64,000 nucleotides of DNA. Source: Rhizobium leguminosarum bv. viciae USDA 2370. GTDB taxonomy: Bacteria; Pseudomonadota; Alphaproteobacteria; Rhizobiales; Rhizobiaceae. A model generated the notes under the pieces. It was not told the DNA's origin and did no database searches. It was given only the letters and a program-made list of their open reading frames with translations. A program made the position numbers and the translations under genes. Location: contig NZ_MRDL01000047.1 of NCBI RefSeq assembly GCF_002008365.1, positions 1-64,000 on the forward strand, written 5' to 3'. Every line of letters begins with the position of its first letter. Position 1 is the first letter of the stretch. Shown one piece after another: positions 27,153 to 35,997 of the stretch.

Positions 27153-27641
27153 TCAGGGCTCGCTCGAAGGCGGAAACCGATTTCAAGAAGACAATATGCG
27201 TGACACGAAGATCGGAAGCGCTCCTGCGGACCGGAACGGTTGCGCGTTCTTTCCCCTGGAGCAGGATGATTTAGGCCGGTCGGCCTGAAATCTGAATCCG
27301 GTTTTTATGGAGCATGATGTCTTCCGAATACTGCGGGCACTTTTCGGCATCATGCTCCGGGGGCTTTCCACCCTCCACAATCGTCGCATACCGATAGACG
27401 AGTGATAGCGATCTCGACACGCCAGAGTATTGACTTAAAGCTTTCATATTTTGTTGCGATCTAAACTGGCTTTCCAGCTTCGCCAAATATTCGCGGTCTA
27501 TCCAGGATATCGGGGACAAGCCGGAGATTTTCGAAGGTCAGCATTCGTTAATATGAATAATGCGGACGGCTCGCACGCAGAAGCGGTATCGTATAATGAA
27601 ACCTCATCGGGCTACCCCGATTCGAAATAGGGATTGCGGCA
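27153..27641. other. Intergenic region with repeats
   Basis: About 490 bases after the polysaccharide cluster. The part from 27258 to 27358 carries two rhizobial palindromic repeats (separate entry). No gene is supported in the remainder; the last 100 bases probably hold the promoter of the gene at 27642. Confidence 0.6.
27258..27358. repeat. Pair of rhizobial palindromic repeats
   Basis: The unit at 27258-27300 contains GCAGGATGATTTAGGC with a pairing GGCCTGAAAT side. The unit at 27309-27358 starts GGAGCATGATGTCTTCCGA and ends CATCATGCTCC. Both units recur, in inverted order, at 47812-47926. Confidence 0.8.
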
Positions 27642-28145
27642 GTGAACTCTTCACGCTTTCTTCAATCAATCGTCGAAGCCGAATCCCATGATACACGCTT
27701 GAATTTCGCCCGCGCCGCGATTTTCCAGCTTTATAGTGCTTGCCTGCCAACCGGTTCTGCGCCGGCTCAGTTTTCAGTCAAACTCTCTTTATCTGAAGAA
27801 GACGCGGTCACGCTTGTCGTGCGGCCGTTCGTCAATAAGGTCGAAGCCCTTGGCGGGCTTGTGAAATCCCTGTTTTCGACAAACGCGGAGACCGTACTGA
27901 GAGCCCTGCCGTGCAGGGTGGAGGATAAGGTCGGATCCGGCATTGGATTGATACTTTTCGTCGACGATGAGCCGATGATTACCATCGGATCTCTTGCAGA
28001 TGATAGCGGACTGTTTCTTCGCCAAATCGAGCCTGCATCCAGGAATACGTCCGGGGTTGCCACAATCGGTACCGTGGTAGGCCAACGACTTGCCAGTGTG
28101 GTTCCTATTCCGACAGGATCTCTCCATCTGCGCAAACCGAAATAA
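27642..28145 (+). CDS. Protein of unknown function
   Basis: A 167-residue soluble protein with alternating hydrophobic strands (FSVKLSLSEEDAVTLVVRPF, then GSGIGLILFVDDEPMITIGS). The start is a GTG (GCAGTGAACTC) at 27642. No catalytic motif, membrane segment or known family is apparent. It is convergent with the quinone oxidoreductase gene, only 14 bases apart. Confidence rests on frame length and codon use typical of the genome. Confidence 0.5.
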   Translation: MNSSRFLQSIVEAESHDTRLNFARAAIFQLYSACLPTGSAPAQFSVKLSLSEEDAVTLVVRPFVNKVEALGGLVKSLFSTNAETVLRALPCRVEDKVGSGIGLILFVDDEPMITIGSLADDSGLFLRQIEPASRNTSGVATIGTVVGQRLASVVPIPTGSLHLRKPK

Positions 28146-28159
28146 CGGACGCTGACCGA

Positions 28160-29131
28160 TCAAGGTATCAGCAGGATACTGCCGGCCGAGCGTCCGGATT
28201 CCATCTCTTCGTGCGCCTTGGCAACATCGGCCAAACGATATTCGGCACCGATCTGCGAAACGATCCCCGCTTCCATCGCCCCGACGGCAGCCAGAGCAGC
28301 CTCGCGATATTGTCCGACGTCAGCGCACCAGGCCATGATGCTCGGATGGCAGAGCGCCTTGCCCGGGCGAAGTTCCTCGACAGGCACCGGTGGAATGGCG
28401 CCGGCGGCCTGACCGATGGTGACAGCCATGCCGAATGGGCGGACAGAACGAATGCTTTTGAGAAGCGTGTCGCCGCCTATCCCGTCATAGGCGACGTCGA
28501 CGCCAAGCCCGTTCGTGAGCCGCTTCACGTCCGCGACGATATCGGCGCCTCGTCCAACAATAAGGTGATCGGCGCCATAAGATGCGGCGAGGGCTGCCTT
28601 TTCGGAAGAGCCGACCGTCCCGATCACGGTGGCATCGAGCGACCTGGCCCAACGCACGAGGATGCTGCCAAGCCCACCGGCGGCCGCATGGATCAGAACC
28701 TGAGTGCCTGCACGCACATTATAGGTCTTTTTCAACAGCATGTAGGCGGTCATGCCTTTGAGCAGCGAACTCGCTGCCGTCTTTGCTGAAACGGCATCCG
28801 GAAGCTTGATCGCCCTTTCAGCGGCAATATTCCTCGTGGAGCGATAGGCTCCAACCGGAGGCCCGGCATAGGCAACGCGGTCACCCTTTTGGAACAGGGA
28901 GACACCAGGACCGACATCGTCGACGATGCCCGCCGCCTCCGCACCGATCACCGCGGGGTAGGAGGGCATGGGGTAGATGCCCTTTCGATGATAGACATCG
29001 AGAAAGTTGGTTCCGATCGCCTGATGACGGATTTTTATCTCGCCATCACCGGGAGGCTCACAATGGTGATGCTCGACATGGAACTGGGTGATGTCACCAG
29101 GGGCGTTCAGCCATATGATTTGGTCGGTCAT
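28160..29131 (-). CDS. NADPH:quinone oxidoreductase (zinc-independent MDR family)
   Basis: A 323-residue medium-chain dehydrogenase. The start MTDQIIWLNAPGDITQ follows AAGGAGCACGAG. The glycine-rich NADPH site appears as VLIHAAAGGLGSILVRWAR, preceded by the conserved LPDAVSAKTAASSLLKGMTA segment typical of quinone oxidoreductases (QOR, zeta-crystallin). The catalytic-zinc ligands of alcohol dehydrogenases are absent. Divergent from the LysR gene at 29199, which is likely its regulator. Confidence 0.9.
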   Translation of the reverse strand: MTDQIIWLNAPGDITQFHVEHHHCEPPGDGEIKIRHQAIGTNFLDVYHRKGIYPMPSYPAVIGAEAAGIVDDVGPGVSLFQKGDRVAYAGPPVGAYRSTRNIAAERAIKLPDAVSAKTAASSLLKGMTAYMLLKKTYNVRAGTQVLIHAAAGGLGSILVRWARSLDATVIGTVGSSEKAALAASYGADHLIVGRGADIVADVKRLTNGLGVDVAYDGIGGDTLLKSIRSVRPFGMAVTIGQAAGAIPPVPVEELRPGKALCHPSIMAWCADVGQYREAALAAVGAMEAGIVSQIGAEYRLADVAKAHEEMESGRSAGSILLIP

Positions 29132-29198
29132 CTCGTGCTCCTTCATGGGCACAAATTAAGCGATGGCATGATGTGTGAAAATTCCCTATTGCTTCACA

Positions 29199-30065
29199 AT
29201 GATTGGGAGAGAATTCACAAAGATCGACTGGGACGACCTTCGGCATTTCCTGGCGCTCGCGCAGTCCGGAACATTGCTTGGTGCCGCAAAGCAGCTCGGC
29301 GTCGAACACGCCACGATCAGTCGGCGCGTTTCGTCGCTTGAAGCCAGCCTGGGGCGTAAACTCATAGACCGCCGCGGACGGCGCATCATGTTAACCGCGG
29401 ACGGAGAGCAGGTTGCCAGGCACGCAGCTCTTGTCGCGGCGCAAACTGCGGCAATCGAGCAGCTTGGTCGCAGCAGCGCCACGGAATTGCGTGGCCATGT
29501 GAGGATCAGCGCGCCTCCCGCTCTCTCAAGCGTGCTCCTGGCAAAGCCGATCGCGGCCGTCAGGCGAGACCATCCCGGTGTTCAGATCACGCTTGTCGGA
29601 GAAAAGCGCCTCGCGTCGCTGAACAGACGAGAGGCGGATATTGCGGTGCGAATGTCGCGTCCCGAGGACGGCGATTACGCCATCGTCAAGCTCGGCGAGA
29701 CAAGCTTCCATCTCTACGCATCCAAGACCTATCTCGAAACGGTTCCACCGCCGGACTGGACCTTCATCGGTTACGACGAAACCATGAACGCCTCGCCGCA
29801 ACAATTGCGGCTGATCGAACTGGCGGCCGGCCGGCCGATCGCTGTGAGGTCATCCGTTCTGGAGTTTCAGGCCGCAACCGCAAGCCTGGGCGCCGGTGTC
29901 GTCATGCTGCCCGATTTCGCCGTCCTGGAGTCCGCTGGTCTCCAGCGCATTGAGACCGAACGGCCTTTGACAAGAGAGGTCTGGCTGGTTGTCCATTCTG
30001 ATATCAAAGACGTCCCTTCCGTCCGCGTCGTCGTCGAGGCGCTGAAGAATGCTCTGGGGAAGTAG
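29199..30065 (+). CDS. LysR-family transcriptional regulator
   Basis: A LysR-type regulator of about 288 residues: KIDWDDLRHFLALAQSGTLL, then GVEHATISRRVSSLEASLGR as the helix-turn-helix, and an effector domain to the end. ATG 29199 is chosen; a GTG at 29175 in frame is also possible. Divergent from the quinone oxidoreductase at 28160-29131, with only about 67 bases between them, so it probably controls that gene. Similar regulator-oxidoreductase pairs respond to quinones or electrophiles. Confidence 0.88.
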   Translation: MIGREFTKIDWDDLRHFLALAQSGTLLGAAKQLGVEHATISRRVSSLEASLGRKLIDRRGRRIMLTADGEQVARHAALVAAQTAAIEQLGRSSATELRGHVRISAPPALSSVLLAKPIAAVRRDHPGVQITLVGEKRLASLNRREADIAVRMSRPEDGDYAIVKLGETSFHLYASKTYLETVPPPDWTFIGYDETMNASPQQLRLIELAAGRPIAVRSSVLEFQAATASLGAGVVMLPDFAVLESAGLQRIETERPLTREVWLVVHSDIKDVPSVRVVVEALKNALGK

Positions 30066-30169
30066 TCCGTTCAGTTGGCTAGGGCCCCAAAGCGGCAGAG
30101 GCAGTCATTGAACTGATCGCCACAAAGAGGCATTCTGCAAGCCTTCACAAGCGATCGAGAGATCGTTGC

Positions 30170-30578
30170 ATGCTCCGAAAAGCGGTTGCGAGTGACCTCA
30201 TGGCGCTCAAAGTTGTCCGTTCTTCAGTCGTCGAAAACGTATTGGCTGACCCCTCTAAGGTCACCGATCATGATTATGAATGGTATGTAAGAAATCCGGG
30301 AGTGGCCGTTTGGGAGGAGAACGGCGATGTGGTCGGCTTTTCTGCGGCTGACCCACGCAACGGAAACATTTGGGCGCTCTTTATCGCTCCCGGATTTGAA
30401 AGAAAAGGGATTGGCTCGATTCTGCTGGCCGAAGCCTGCGCCCGCCTCAAATCTGCGGGCATCGAACGCGCGTGGCTCACCACCGATCCAAACACGCGAG
30501 CCGAGATTTTATCGAGCGGCTGGTTGGGAGCATGTCGGCGAAAAGGAGAATGAGCTTCTTTTCGAACGATCACTCTGA
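30170..30578 (+). pseudogene. GNAT-family N-acetyltransferase, frameshifted near its end
   Basis: The N-terminal 110 residues show a GNAT fold: MLRKAVASDLMALKVVRSSV, then NIWALFIAPGFERKGIGSIL (the Q/R-x-x-G-x-G/A acetyl-CoA motif) and AWLTTDPNTRAE. At about 30507 the frame changes: the ORF ends with ACRRKGE at 30553. The expected C-terminal strand (RFYRAAGWEHVGEKENELLF, then ERSL) continues in another frame to 30578. A small insertion or deletion there would restore a normal 135-residue acetyltransferase. It may be a pseudogene or a sequence error. Confidence 0.7.
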
Positions 30579-30730
30579 GTTTTGCGCGACTATCTGCCGA
30601 GACGGCTCGGTCCGGAGGCAACGGTGTGTCAGCGATCAATGGTCTGCGCGAAGGGTTGTCTAGCAGGCAGCGAAAGCGCTTCCGCTGCCGATGATCCAAA
30701 GTCCGCTTGAGGCCGAAAGCCCGCGTCGAT

Positions 30731-31144
30731 TCATTCCAATTGGCGGATTGGATGGCTCTGAAAGTGCTCTACCGTTTCGTCAAGCTGCACCCAATGATGT
30801 TTCGATTGTTCGTAGACTGACATGGCGGGTGGCGCGAAGGTCGGGTCGGAAAGGGAACCGACTGCCACCCCGATCCAGGACGGCGCAGCATCGGCCTTCC
30901 AATAGACGGTCGAGCCGCACATTGGGCAAAAATGCATTCGGACCTTGCGACCGCTCTCGGCGGTACGAATGAATTCTGTAGACGTTCCAGATATTTCGAC
31001 ACAGCCCATCGAGTAGAAAGCATTTGCGCTGAACGGCGCACCGGTTCTGCGCTGGCAGGCCAAACAGTGGCAGAGAGCTGTCAATTGTGGCGGCTCGCTG
31101 AGCATCAGTCTCAGAGCGCCGCAGGCGCATTGGGCATTGGCCAT
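30731..31144 (-). CDS. GFA-family (CENP-V/GFA) zinc protein
   Basis: A 137-residue protein with the start MANAQCACGALRLMLSEP after GGGAGGAG. Zinc ligands of the glutathione-dependent formaldehyde-activating enzyme family are visible: CACGAL, CHCLACQRRTG and CPMCGS. The family accelerates formation of S-hydroxymethylglutathione, or has related zinc-dependent roles. Most bacterial members remain uncharacterised. It is transcribed toward the frameshifted acetyltransferase. Confidence 0.88.
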   Translation of the reverse strand: MANAQCACGALRLMLSEPPQLTALCHCLACQRRTGAPFSANAFYSMGCVEISGTSTEFIRTAESGRKVRMHFCPMCGSTVYWKADAAPSWIGVAVGSLSDPTFAPPAMSVYEQSKHHWVQLDETVEHFQSHPIRQLE

Positions 31145-31564
31145 GGAAACTCCTCCCGCTTGCACGGTGAAATTACGTTGAATGGGGGGTGAAGCGCAGG
31201 CCCGAACCGCAAATGGTTGGGGTGGGCGATGCGAAGGGACTGAGAGCTGATATAATTTCAGGCTCACAGAAGCTCAAATGTAGATCGCGGAAATGCCGAA
31301 GTCTAGAGGAACGCCATCCGACCGCTTCGGGCCGGAGCGGATGTGGAGCCCTGATCGCAAAGTCTCAGGTTCTGACCAGTCCTGTAGCCAGCGGGTTCGG
31401 TGATCCCGCATTTCGGTGACGGGCCAGTCTTGCAGGCCCCTTATCCTTTATCCCTTGTCAGATATCGCTTGCAGCGCTCGATAAGAGGTCGGCCGCTTCG
31501 GCGGCCGTCGTGCGCCGCACCGGCAAGGCCGACTTGTGGCGGGTCGTCCAGCGAGTTTTCGTTG
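31145..31564. other. Gap with a duplicated cysN 3' end
   Basis: No complete gene. The second half carries a copy of the 3' end of cysN (separate entry). The first half shows nothing recognisable. Confidence 0.6.
31349..31522 (-). repeat. Partial duplicate of the cysN 3' end and its terminator
   Basis: This stretch matches 32497-32680 in order: the shared AAAGTCTCAGGTTCTGA run, the GGCCAG/GGCCCC hairpin and the last codons of cysN. On the minus strand it encodes VRRTTAAEAADLLSSAASDI followed by a stop, against VRRMTAAEAADLWSSAASDI for the real cysN end. The two copies flank the peroxiredoxin-like gene. The differing residues imply divergence or an imported allele, not a recent copy. Confidence 0.85.
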
Positions 31565-32206
31565 TTAATGTACGACTTGGGAAGCTACCGACATCAATTC
31601 CTCGGAATTCGGTGCCTTGAATGTCTGGAGCCCAGCCTCCAGAACTTCAGTGAAGCTCCAGCGTACGATGCCCTCCCGGTCGATGAGGAACTGACCGACA
31701 AGCTGCCCGTGGTCGGCAGTCATCATCTGCTGATCGGCTTCCGTAATCTGATATCCTTCCTTCTCGTTGATGAACTCGTCCATTGCCATCACGCCCATCG
31801 GCTCGGGCAACTCGCCCGGAAGATCGATCCGTATCGCCATGACAGTGTCGATCCCGACCTCGCGTAAGCCGAAGGCTTGGTGCGAAGCCCGTACCGGGTC
31901 GGAAGCAGCAAGAAGATCGGGTATCGGATGGTAACGGAAATAGAGCCGCGCGCGTTCGACCGGGGTGTTGACCACCGCCAGAGATTGGACGCCTTTCTCA
32001 CGCAGCATCGGGTTGAGATATGCCATGGCCGCGACATGGCGCCGGCAGAACGGACAATGCAGGCCTCGAAACAAACCTATCAACAACGGGCTGCGGCCAC
32101 GAAAATCATCAAGTGCGATCTTCCCCTCGCGCGAGATCGCATCAAACACAACGTTCGGGACCCGGTCGCCCGGTTGTAGCGGATGGTCGACAAAGTGCGT
32201 GGACAT
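31565..32206 (-). CDS. Peroxiredoxin/thioredoxin-fold protein (AhpC/TSA-like)
   Basis: A 213-residue protein starting MSTHFVDHPLQPGDRVPNVV after GAGGAGG. The thioredoxin-like core has FRGRSPLLIGLFRGLHCPFC followed by RRH, a CxxC site at the usual position. The shape is that of the AhpC/TSA peroxiredoxin superfamily. The reaction is probably peroxide reduction or a related disulfide exchange. It lies between the real and duplicated cysN 3' ends, which suggests insertion of the gene at that point. Confidence 0.8.
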   Translation of the reverse strand: MSTHFVDHPLQPGDRVPNVVFDAISREGKIALDDFRGRSPLLIGLFRGLHCPFCRRHVAAMAYLNPMLREKGVQSLAVVNTPVERARLYFRYHPIPDLLAASDPVRASHQAFGLREVGIDTVMAIRIDLPGELPEPMGVMAMDEFINEKEGYQITEADQQMMTADHGQLVGQFLIDREGIVRWSFTEVLEAGLQTFKAPNSEELMSVASQVVH

Positions 32207-32616
32207 GGACAACCTCCTCGCTCGGGGATCAGTCGAGAAAAGGCGCCACGTGCTTCGAGGTCGAGATTGAGCGTTGCAAGGCCTGACCTCTCGTCTTACC
32301 GCACCGCCAGGATCCGATCTAAGAATGGCCCCACATTGGCCTGCGGGCAAGCGTTAAACAGCGAATCGTGAATTGAAAAAGTCCGTTTTCTGCAAACTCT
32401 GATTTTTTTAGCGGCCGCAGAGGCCGACACAGAAAATTGAGCTGGTGGGACCTGCCATTTTGCGTTCAAGTCGCGGGGGGGCCGCGTAGCGGAAAGCCCC
32501 TATCGCAAAGTCTCAGGTTCTGATCGGTTCTTTGCCGCTCGACAGGGAAATCCGCCAGCCCTGCAGCCAGCGGATTCGGTCTCGGTGAGGGGCCAGACTT
32601 GCTGGCCCCTTATCCC
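32207..32616. other. Gap between the peroxiredoxin-like gene and cysN
   Basis: No gene seen. The last part includes the native copy of the sequence duplicated at 31349-31522 and the cysN terminator hairpin (32589-32609). Confidence 0.6.
32589..32609 (-). terminator. Terminator-like hairpin of cysN
   Basis: GGGGCCAG and CTGGCCCC pair around ACTTG, just downstream of the cysN stop on the minus strand. A decayed copy of this hairpin is present in the duplicated segment near 31421-31441. Confidence 0.6.
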
Positions 32617-34113
32617 TTAGATATCGCTTGCAGCGCTCGACCAGAGGTCCGCCGCTTCGGCTGCCGTCATGCGCCGCACCTCGGCCTCGTGGCTGCGGCT
32701 GGCGAAGAGTTCGCTTGCCATGATCTGCTCGGCAAGATCGGCCGGAAGCGAGAGGATGACACGGGCTTCGCCATTGTGCAGGCCGCCGAGTTCGGTGCGC
32801 TTGCCGGTCACCATGCCGCCGGCAACCGTGTTGTTGGTCTCCGGATCGATCAGGATGAAGGAGCCGGAAAGCCGGTTCTGCTCATAGGGGTCGAAGATCG
32901 CCGCTTCGTCGAAGACGAGCCGCACTTTGCCGATGGCGTTCATGTAGAGCCGCTGGGCGGCGTTCCAACTGCCGGTCTTCAGTTCCAGCTGGCTGAGCGG
33001 CTGCACCTGAACGCGCTGGCGGCGGCTGCCGCTCTTCAGCCAGTAGCGCTTTCCGGGCTCGATACCCTCAGGCTGCAAGGCAACGATCTGCGCGTCGAAG
33101 GCAAGGCCGACCTGCGGCTGGGCGTCGATCGAGACGATCATGTCGCCGCGCGCCACATCCACCTGGCGGTCGAGCACCAGCGTGATCGCGTCACCGGCAA
33201 CGGCTGCATTGCGGACGAGATCGAAGGTGACGATCTTCGAGACATTGGCGACCATGCCCGACGGCAGGATCATGACGCTGTCGCCAGGCTTGACCGAGCC
33301 GCCGGCAACCGTGCCCTGATAGCCGCGGAAGCTTTCGCCGGGACGCGAGACGCGCTGGACCGAAAGGCGGAAACCGACCGTCTGCGACGAGCGCACGGTG
33401 GCAAGCTCCAGTGTCTCCACGAGCGTTGGGCCGCTGTACCAGGGCATGGCGGCCTGGCCGGAATAGACGACGTTTTCGCCCTTCAGCGCCGACATTGGAA
33501 TGGCGATGATCTGCTTGACGCCGAGCGACAGGGCAAATTCCCGGAAGTCATGGCTGATCTTGTCGAAGCCGGCGCGGTCGTAGCCCGTCAGGTCGATCTT
33601 GTTGACGGCGAGCACGAACTGCTTGATCCCGAGCAGCGAGGCGATCGTCGCGTGACGGCGCGTCTGCTCGAGAATGCCGAAGCGCGCATCGACCAGCAGG
33701 ATAGCGAGATCGGCGGTCGAGGCGCCGGTTGCCATGTTGCGGGTATATTGCTCGTGGCCGGGCGTGTCGGCGACGATGAAGGAGCGCTTGTCGGTCGAGA
33801 AATAGCGATAGGCGACATCGATGGTGATGCCCTGTTCGCGCTCGGCCTGCAGGCCGTCGAGCAGCAATGCGAAGTCGGGCAGACCGAGATCGTTCTGCTT
33901 GCCGGTGGAATCGCGCTGCAGGGTGGCGGCCTGGTCTTCCTTGACGGCCTTGGTGTCCCAGAGCAGGCGGCCGATCAAGGTCGACTTGCCGTCATCGACG
34001 CTGCCGCAAGTGATGAGGCGCAGCGGGCGCGAGTCGCGCAGAGCTTTCTGCTGCTCGGCGGCGGGCAGGCTGACGACGGTGGCGGCCGAGACGGCGGTTT
34101 GGGCTGCGGTCAT
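32617..34113 (-). CDS. cysN: Sulfate adenylyltransferase subunit 1 (GTPase)
   Basis: A 498-residue GTPase subunit of ATP sulfurylase. G motifs: GSVDDGKST near residues 37-45, DTPGHEQY, and NKID. Translation-factor-like beta-barrel domains follow. It forms a complex with CysD that makes adenosine 5'-phosphosulfate. There is no C-terminal APS-kinase domain, so it is CysN and not a CysNC/NodQ fusion. The start MTAAQTAV overlaps nothing: it lies one base after the cysD stop and is preferred over the longer frame to 34218. The 3' end is duplicated at 31349-31522. Confidence 0.95.
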   Translation of the reverse strand: MTAAQTAVSAATVVSLPAAEQQKALRDSRPLRLITCGSVDDGKSTLIGRLLWDTKAVKEDQAATLQRDSTGKQNDLGLPDFALLLDGLQAEREQGITIDVAYRYFSTDKRSFIVADTPGHEQYTRNMATGASTADLAILLVDARFGILEQTRRHATIASLLGIKQFVLAVNKIDLTGYDRAGFDKISHDFREFALSLGVKQIIAIPMSALKGENVVYSGQAAMPWYSGPTLVETLELATVRSSQTVGFRLSVQRVSRPGESFRGYQGTVAGGSVKPGDSVMILPSGMVANVSKIVTFDLVRNAAVAGDAITLVLDRQVDVARGDMIVSIDAQPQVGLAFDAQIVALQPEGIEPGKRYWLKSGSRRQRVQVQPLSQLELKTGSWNAAQRLYMNAIGKVRLVFDEAAIFDPYEQNRLSGSFILIDPETNNTVAGGMVTGKRTELGGLHNGEARVILSLPADLAEQIMASELFASRSHEAEVRRMTAAEAADLWSSAASDI

Positions 34114-34114
34114 C

Positions 34115-35068
34115 TCAGAAATATCCTTCACGCTTCTTCTTTTCCATGGAGCCGGACTGGTCGCGATCGATGGCGCGGCCCTGGCGTTCGGACACCGTTG
34201 CAATTTCGAGTTCGGCAATCACCTCTTCGAGGGTGGTGGCCTGTGAGCGGATGGCGCCGGTCAGCGGGAAGTCGCCGAGGGTGCGGAAACGGATCATGCC
34301 TTCCTGGCGGACTTCACCGGGCAGCAGTTCCAGACGTGGGTCCTCGGCGAGGATCATCATGCCGTCGCGCTCCACGAAGGGCCGCTTCTTGGCGTAGTAA
34401 AGCGGCACCAGCGGAATGTCCTCGGCCTGGATGTAGCGCCAGATATCGACCTCAGTCCAGTTCGACAGCGGGAAGGCGCGCACGCTCTCGCCCTTGCGGA
34501 TCATGCCGTTATAGATGTTCCAGAGTTCGGGCCGCTGGTTGCGCGGATCCCAGCGATGATCCGGCGTGCGGAAGGAATAGATGCGCTCCTTGGCGCGGCT
34601 GGCTTCCTCGTCGCGCCGTGCGCCGCCGAAAGCGGCATCGAACTGGCCGGCATCGAGCGCTTGACGCAGGCCTTCGGTCTTCATGATGTCGGTGAAAGCA
34701 GCCGATCCATGCGTAAACGGGGTGATGTTTTCGGCTTTGCCGCGCGGATTGATGTGCTCGATCAGATCGAGATCATACTTCTTCGCGGTCTCGTCGCGGA
34801 AGGCGATCATCTCGGAAAACTTCCAGCCGGTATTCACATGCAGAAGCGGGAAGGGCACGCGGCCGGGATAGAAGGCCTTGCGCGCCAGATGCAGCAACAC
34901 CGAGGAGTCCTTGCCGATCGAATAGAGCATGACGGGACGCTCGAATTCGGCCGCAACCTCACGGAAGATGTGAATGGATTCGTTTTCCAGCGCTTTCAGA
35001 TGCGGGTCGAGCGGCGCCTTGGCGCTCTGCGGATTGCTGAGTTCCGTATCCGGACGGCTATCGGGCAT
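34115..35068 (-). CDS. cysD: Sulfate adenylyltransferase subunit 2
   Basis: A 317-residue ATP pyrophosphatase-fold enzyme: PVMLYSIGKDSSVLLHLARK carries the SGGKDS-like P-loop, and GGARRDEEASRAKERIYSFR is the CysD signature. The length fits the family. With CysN it activates sulfate. cysD, cysN and (upstream) cysH are transcribed together on the minus strand. The gap to cysH holds three tandem 19-base repeats. Confidence 0.96.
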   Translation of the reverse strand: MPDSRPDTELSNPQSAKAPLDPHLKALENESIHIFREVAAEFERPVMLYSIGKDSSVLLHLARKAFYPGRVPFPLLHVNTGWKFSEMIAFRDETAKKYDLDLIEHINPRGKAENITPFTHGSAAFTDIMKTEGLRQALDAGQFDAAFGGARRDEEASRAKERIYSFRTPDHRWDPRNQRPELWNIYNGMIRKGESVRAFPLSNWTEVDIWRYIQAEDIPLVPLYYAKKRPFVERDGMMILAEDPRLELLPGEVRQEGMIRFRTLGDFPLTGAIRSQATTLEEVIAELEIATVSERQGRAIDRDQSGSMEKKKREGYF

Positions 35069-35122
35069 GTTTTACTCCAGGCTATCGGTCGTTTACGGCT
35101 CGCCGCAAAACAATTCCTTGAT

Positions 35123-35176
35123 GTTGGCTTTCCCCGGGAACGTTGGCTTTCCCAGGGAATGTTGACTTTCCCAAGG
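35123..35176. repeat. Three tandem 19-bp repeats between cysH and cysD
   Basis: Units at 35123-35141, 35142-35160 and a shortened one at 35161-35176, each based on GTTGGCTTTCCC. They may reflect slippage and lie in the cysD leader. No function is evident. Confidence 0.85.
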
Positions 35177-35220
35177 CTGCGGCGGTCGCCGCGCCCCGAT
35201 TGGGAAAGCCGTGAGGTGAT

Positions 35221-35997
35221 TTACTGTGCGGCGATCGCTGCGGCCTCTTCGGCGACGTGCAGGCCGCATTCGCGCGTTTCGTCCTGCTCCCACCACCAGC
35301 GGCCGGCGCGTTCCGGCTCACCGGGCTTGATCGCCCGGGTGCAGGGCTCGCAGCCGATCGAGGGATAACCGCGAGCGTGCAGCGGATTGACCGGCACGCC
35401 ATTTGCGGAAACGAAGGCCTTGATCGCCTCCAGGTCCCAGTCGGCGAGCGGATTGACCTTCAGCAGGTGGCGCTCGGCGTCGTATTCGGCAAAGGGCGTT
35501 TCGGCGCGATTGGCCGATTGGCCGCGGCGCAGGCCGGTGATCCAGATCGCAGCACCTTCGAGCGCCCGTGCAAGCGGCTTCAGCTTGCGCACGCCGCAAC
35601 AGGCATGCCGGGCTTCGACACTCTCGTAGAAACCGTTGAGGCCGTATTGCGCCGCATAGGCGTCGATATCGGCCTTCTCGGGCTCGTAGCGATGAATGCG
35701 GATGTCGTACTGGTTTTCGGTCTCTTCGATCAGTGCCAGCGTTTCGGCAAACAGCCGGCCGGTCTGCAGCGTCGCGACATCGATCGGCAGGCGGTGCGTG
35801 CCGATCTCGGCGGTGATCACCTGGTCCTCGATGCCGAGTGACGTCGTGAACACCACGCGGCCGCCGAGGCCTGAGACCAGCGACAGACGTCCGGCAAGGT
35901 CGAGGCCTGCCAGTCTGTCATTCAGCGCCTTGGCTTCCGCAATCGGTCCTTCTTCCGCAATCGGCCCGTCTTCCGCAATCGGATTGATAGCAGTCAT
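35221..35997 (-). CDS. cysH: Adenylyl-sulfate (APS) reductase
   Basis: A 258-residue thioredoxin-dependent reductase. VVFTTSLGIEDQVITAEI is the nucleotide-binding segment. Two cysteine pairs, HACCGVRK (Cys133-Cys134) and GCEPCTRA (Cys216-Cys219), are the ligands of the [4Fe-4S] cluster that marks APS reductases rather than PAPS reductases. TRECGLH holds the catalytic cysteine. The N-terminus carries three tandem five-residue units (PIAED, PIAEE, PIAEA type) that look like slippage products. It reduces APS to sulfite and is the first gene of the cysHDN operon. Confidence 0.93.
   Translation of the reverse strand: MTAINPIAEDGPIAEEGPIAEAKALNDRLAGLDLAGRLSLVSGLGGRVVFTTSLGIEDQVITAEIGTHRLPIDVATLQTGRLFAETLALIEETENQYDIRIHRYEPEKADIDAYAAQYGLNGFYESVEARHACCGVRKLKPLARALEGAAIWITGLRRGQSANRAETPFAEYDAERHLLKVNPLADWDLEAIKAFVSANGVPVNPLHARGYPSIGCEPCTRAIKPGEPERAGRWWWEQDETRECGLHVAEEAAAIAAQ

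Noticed and set aside
32599..34686. A 695-residue plus-strand open frame
   Set aside because: It lies antisense to cysN and cysD, whose motifs are unambiguous, and shows no family features.
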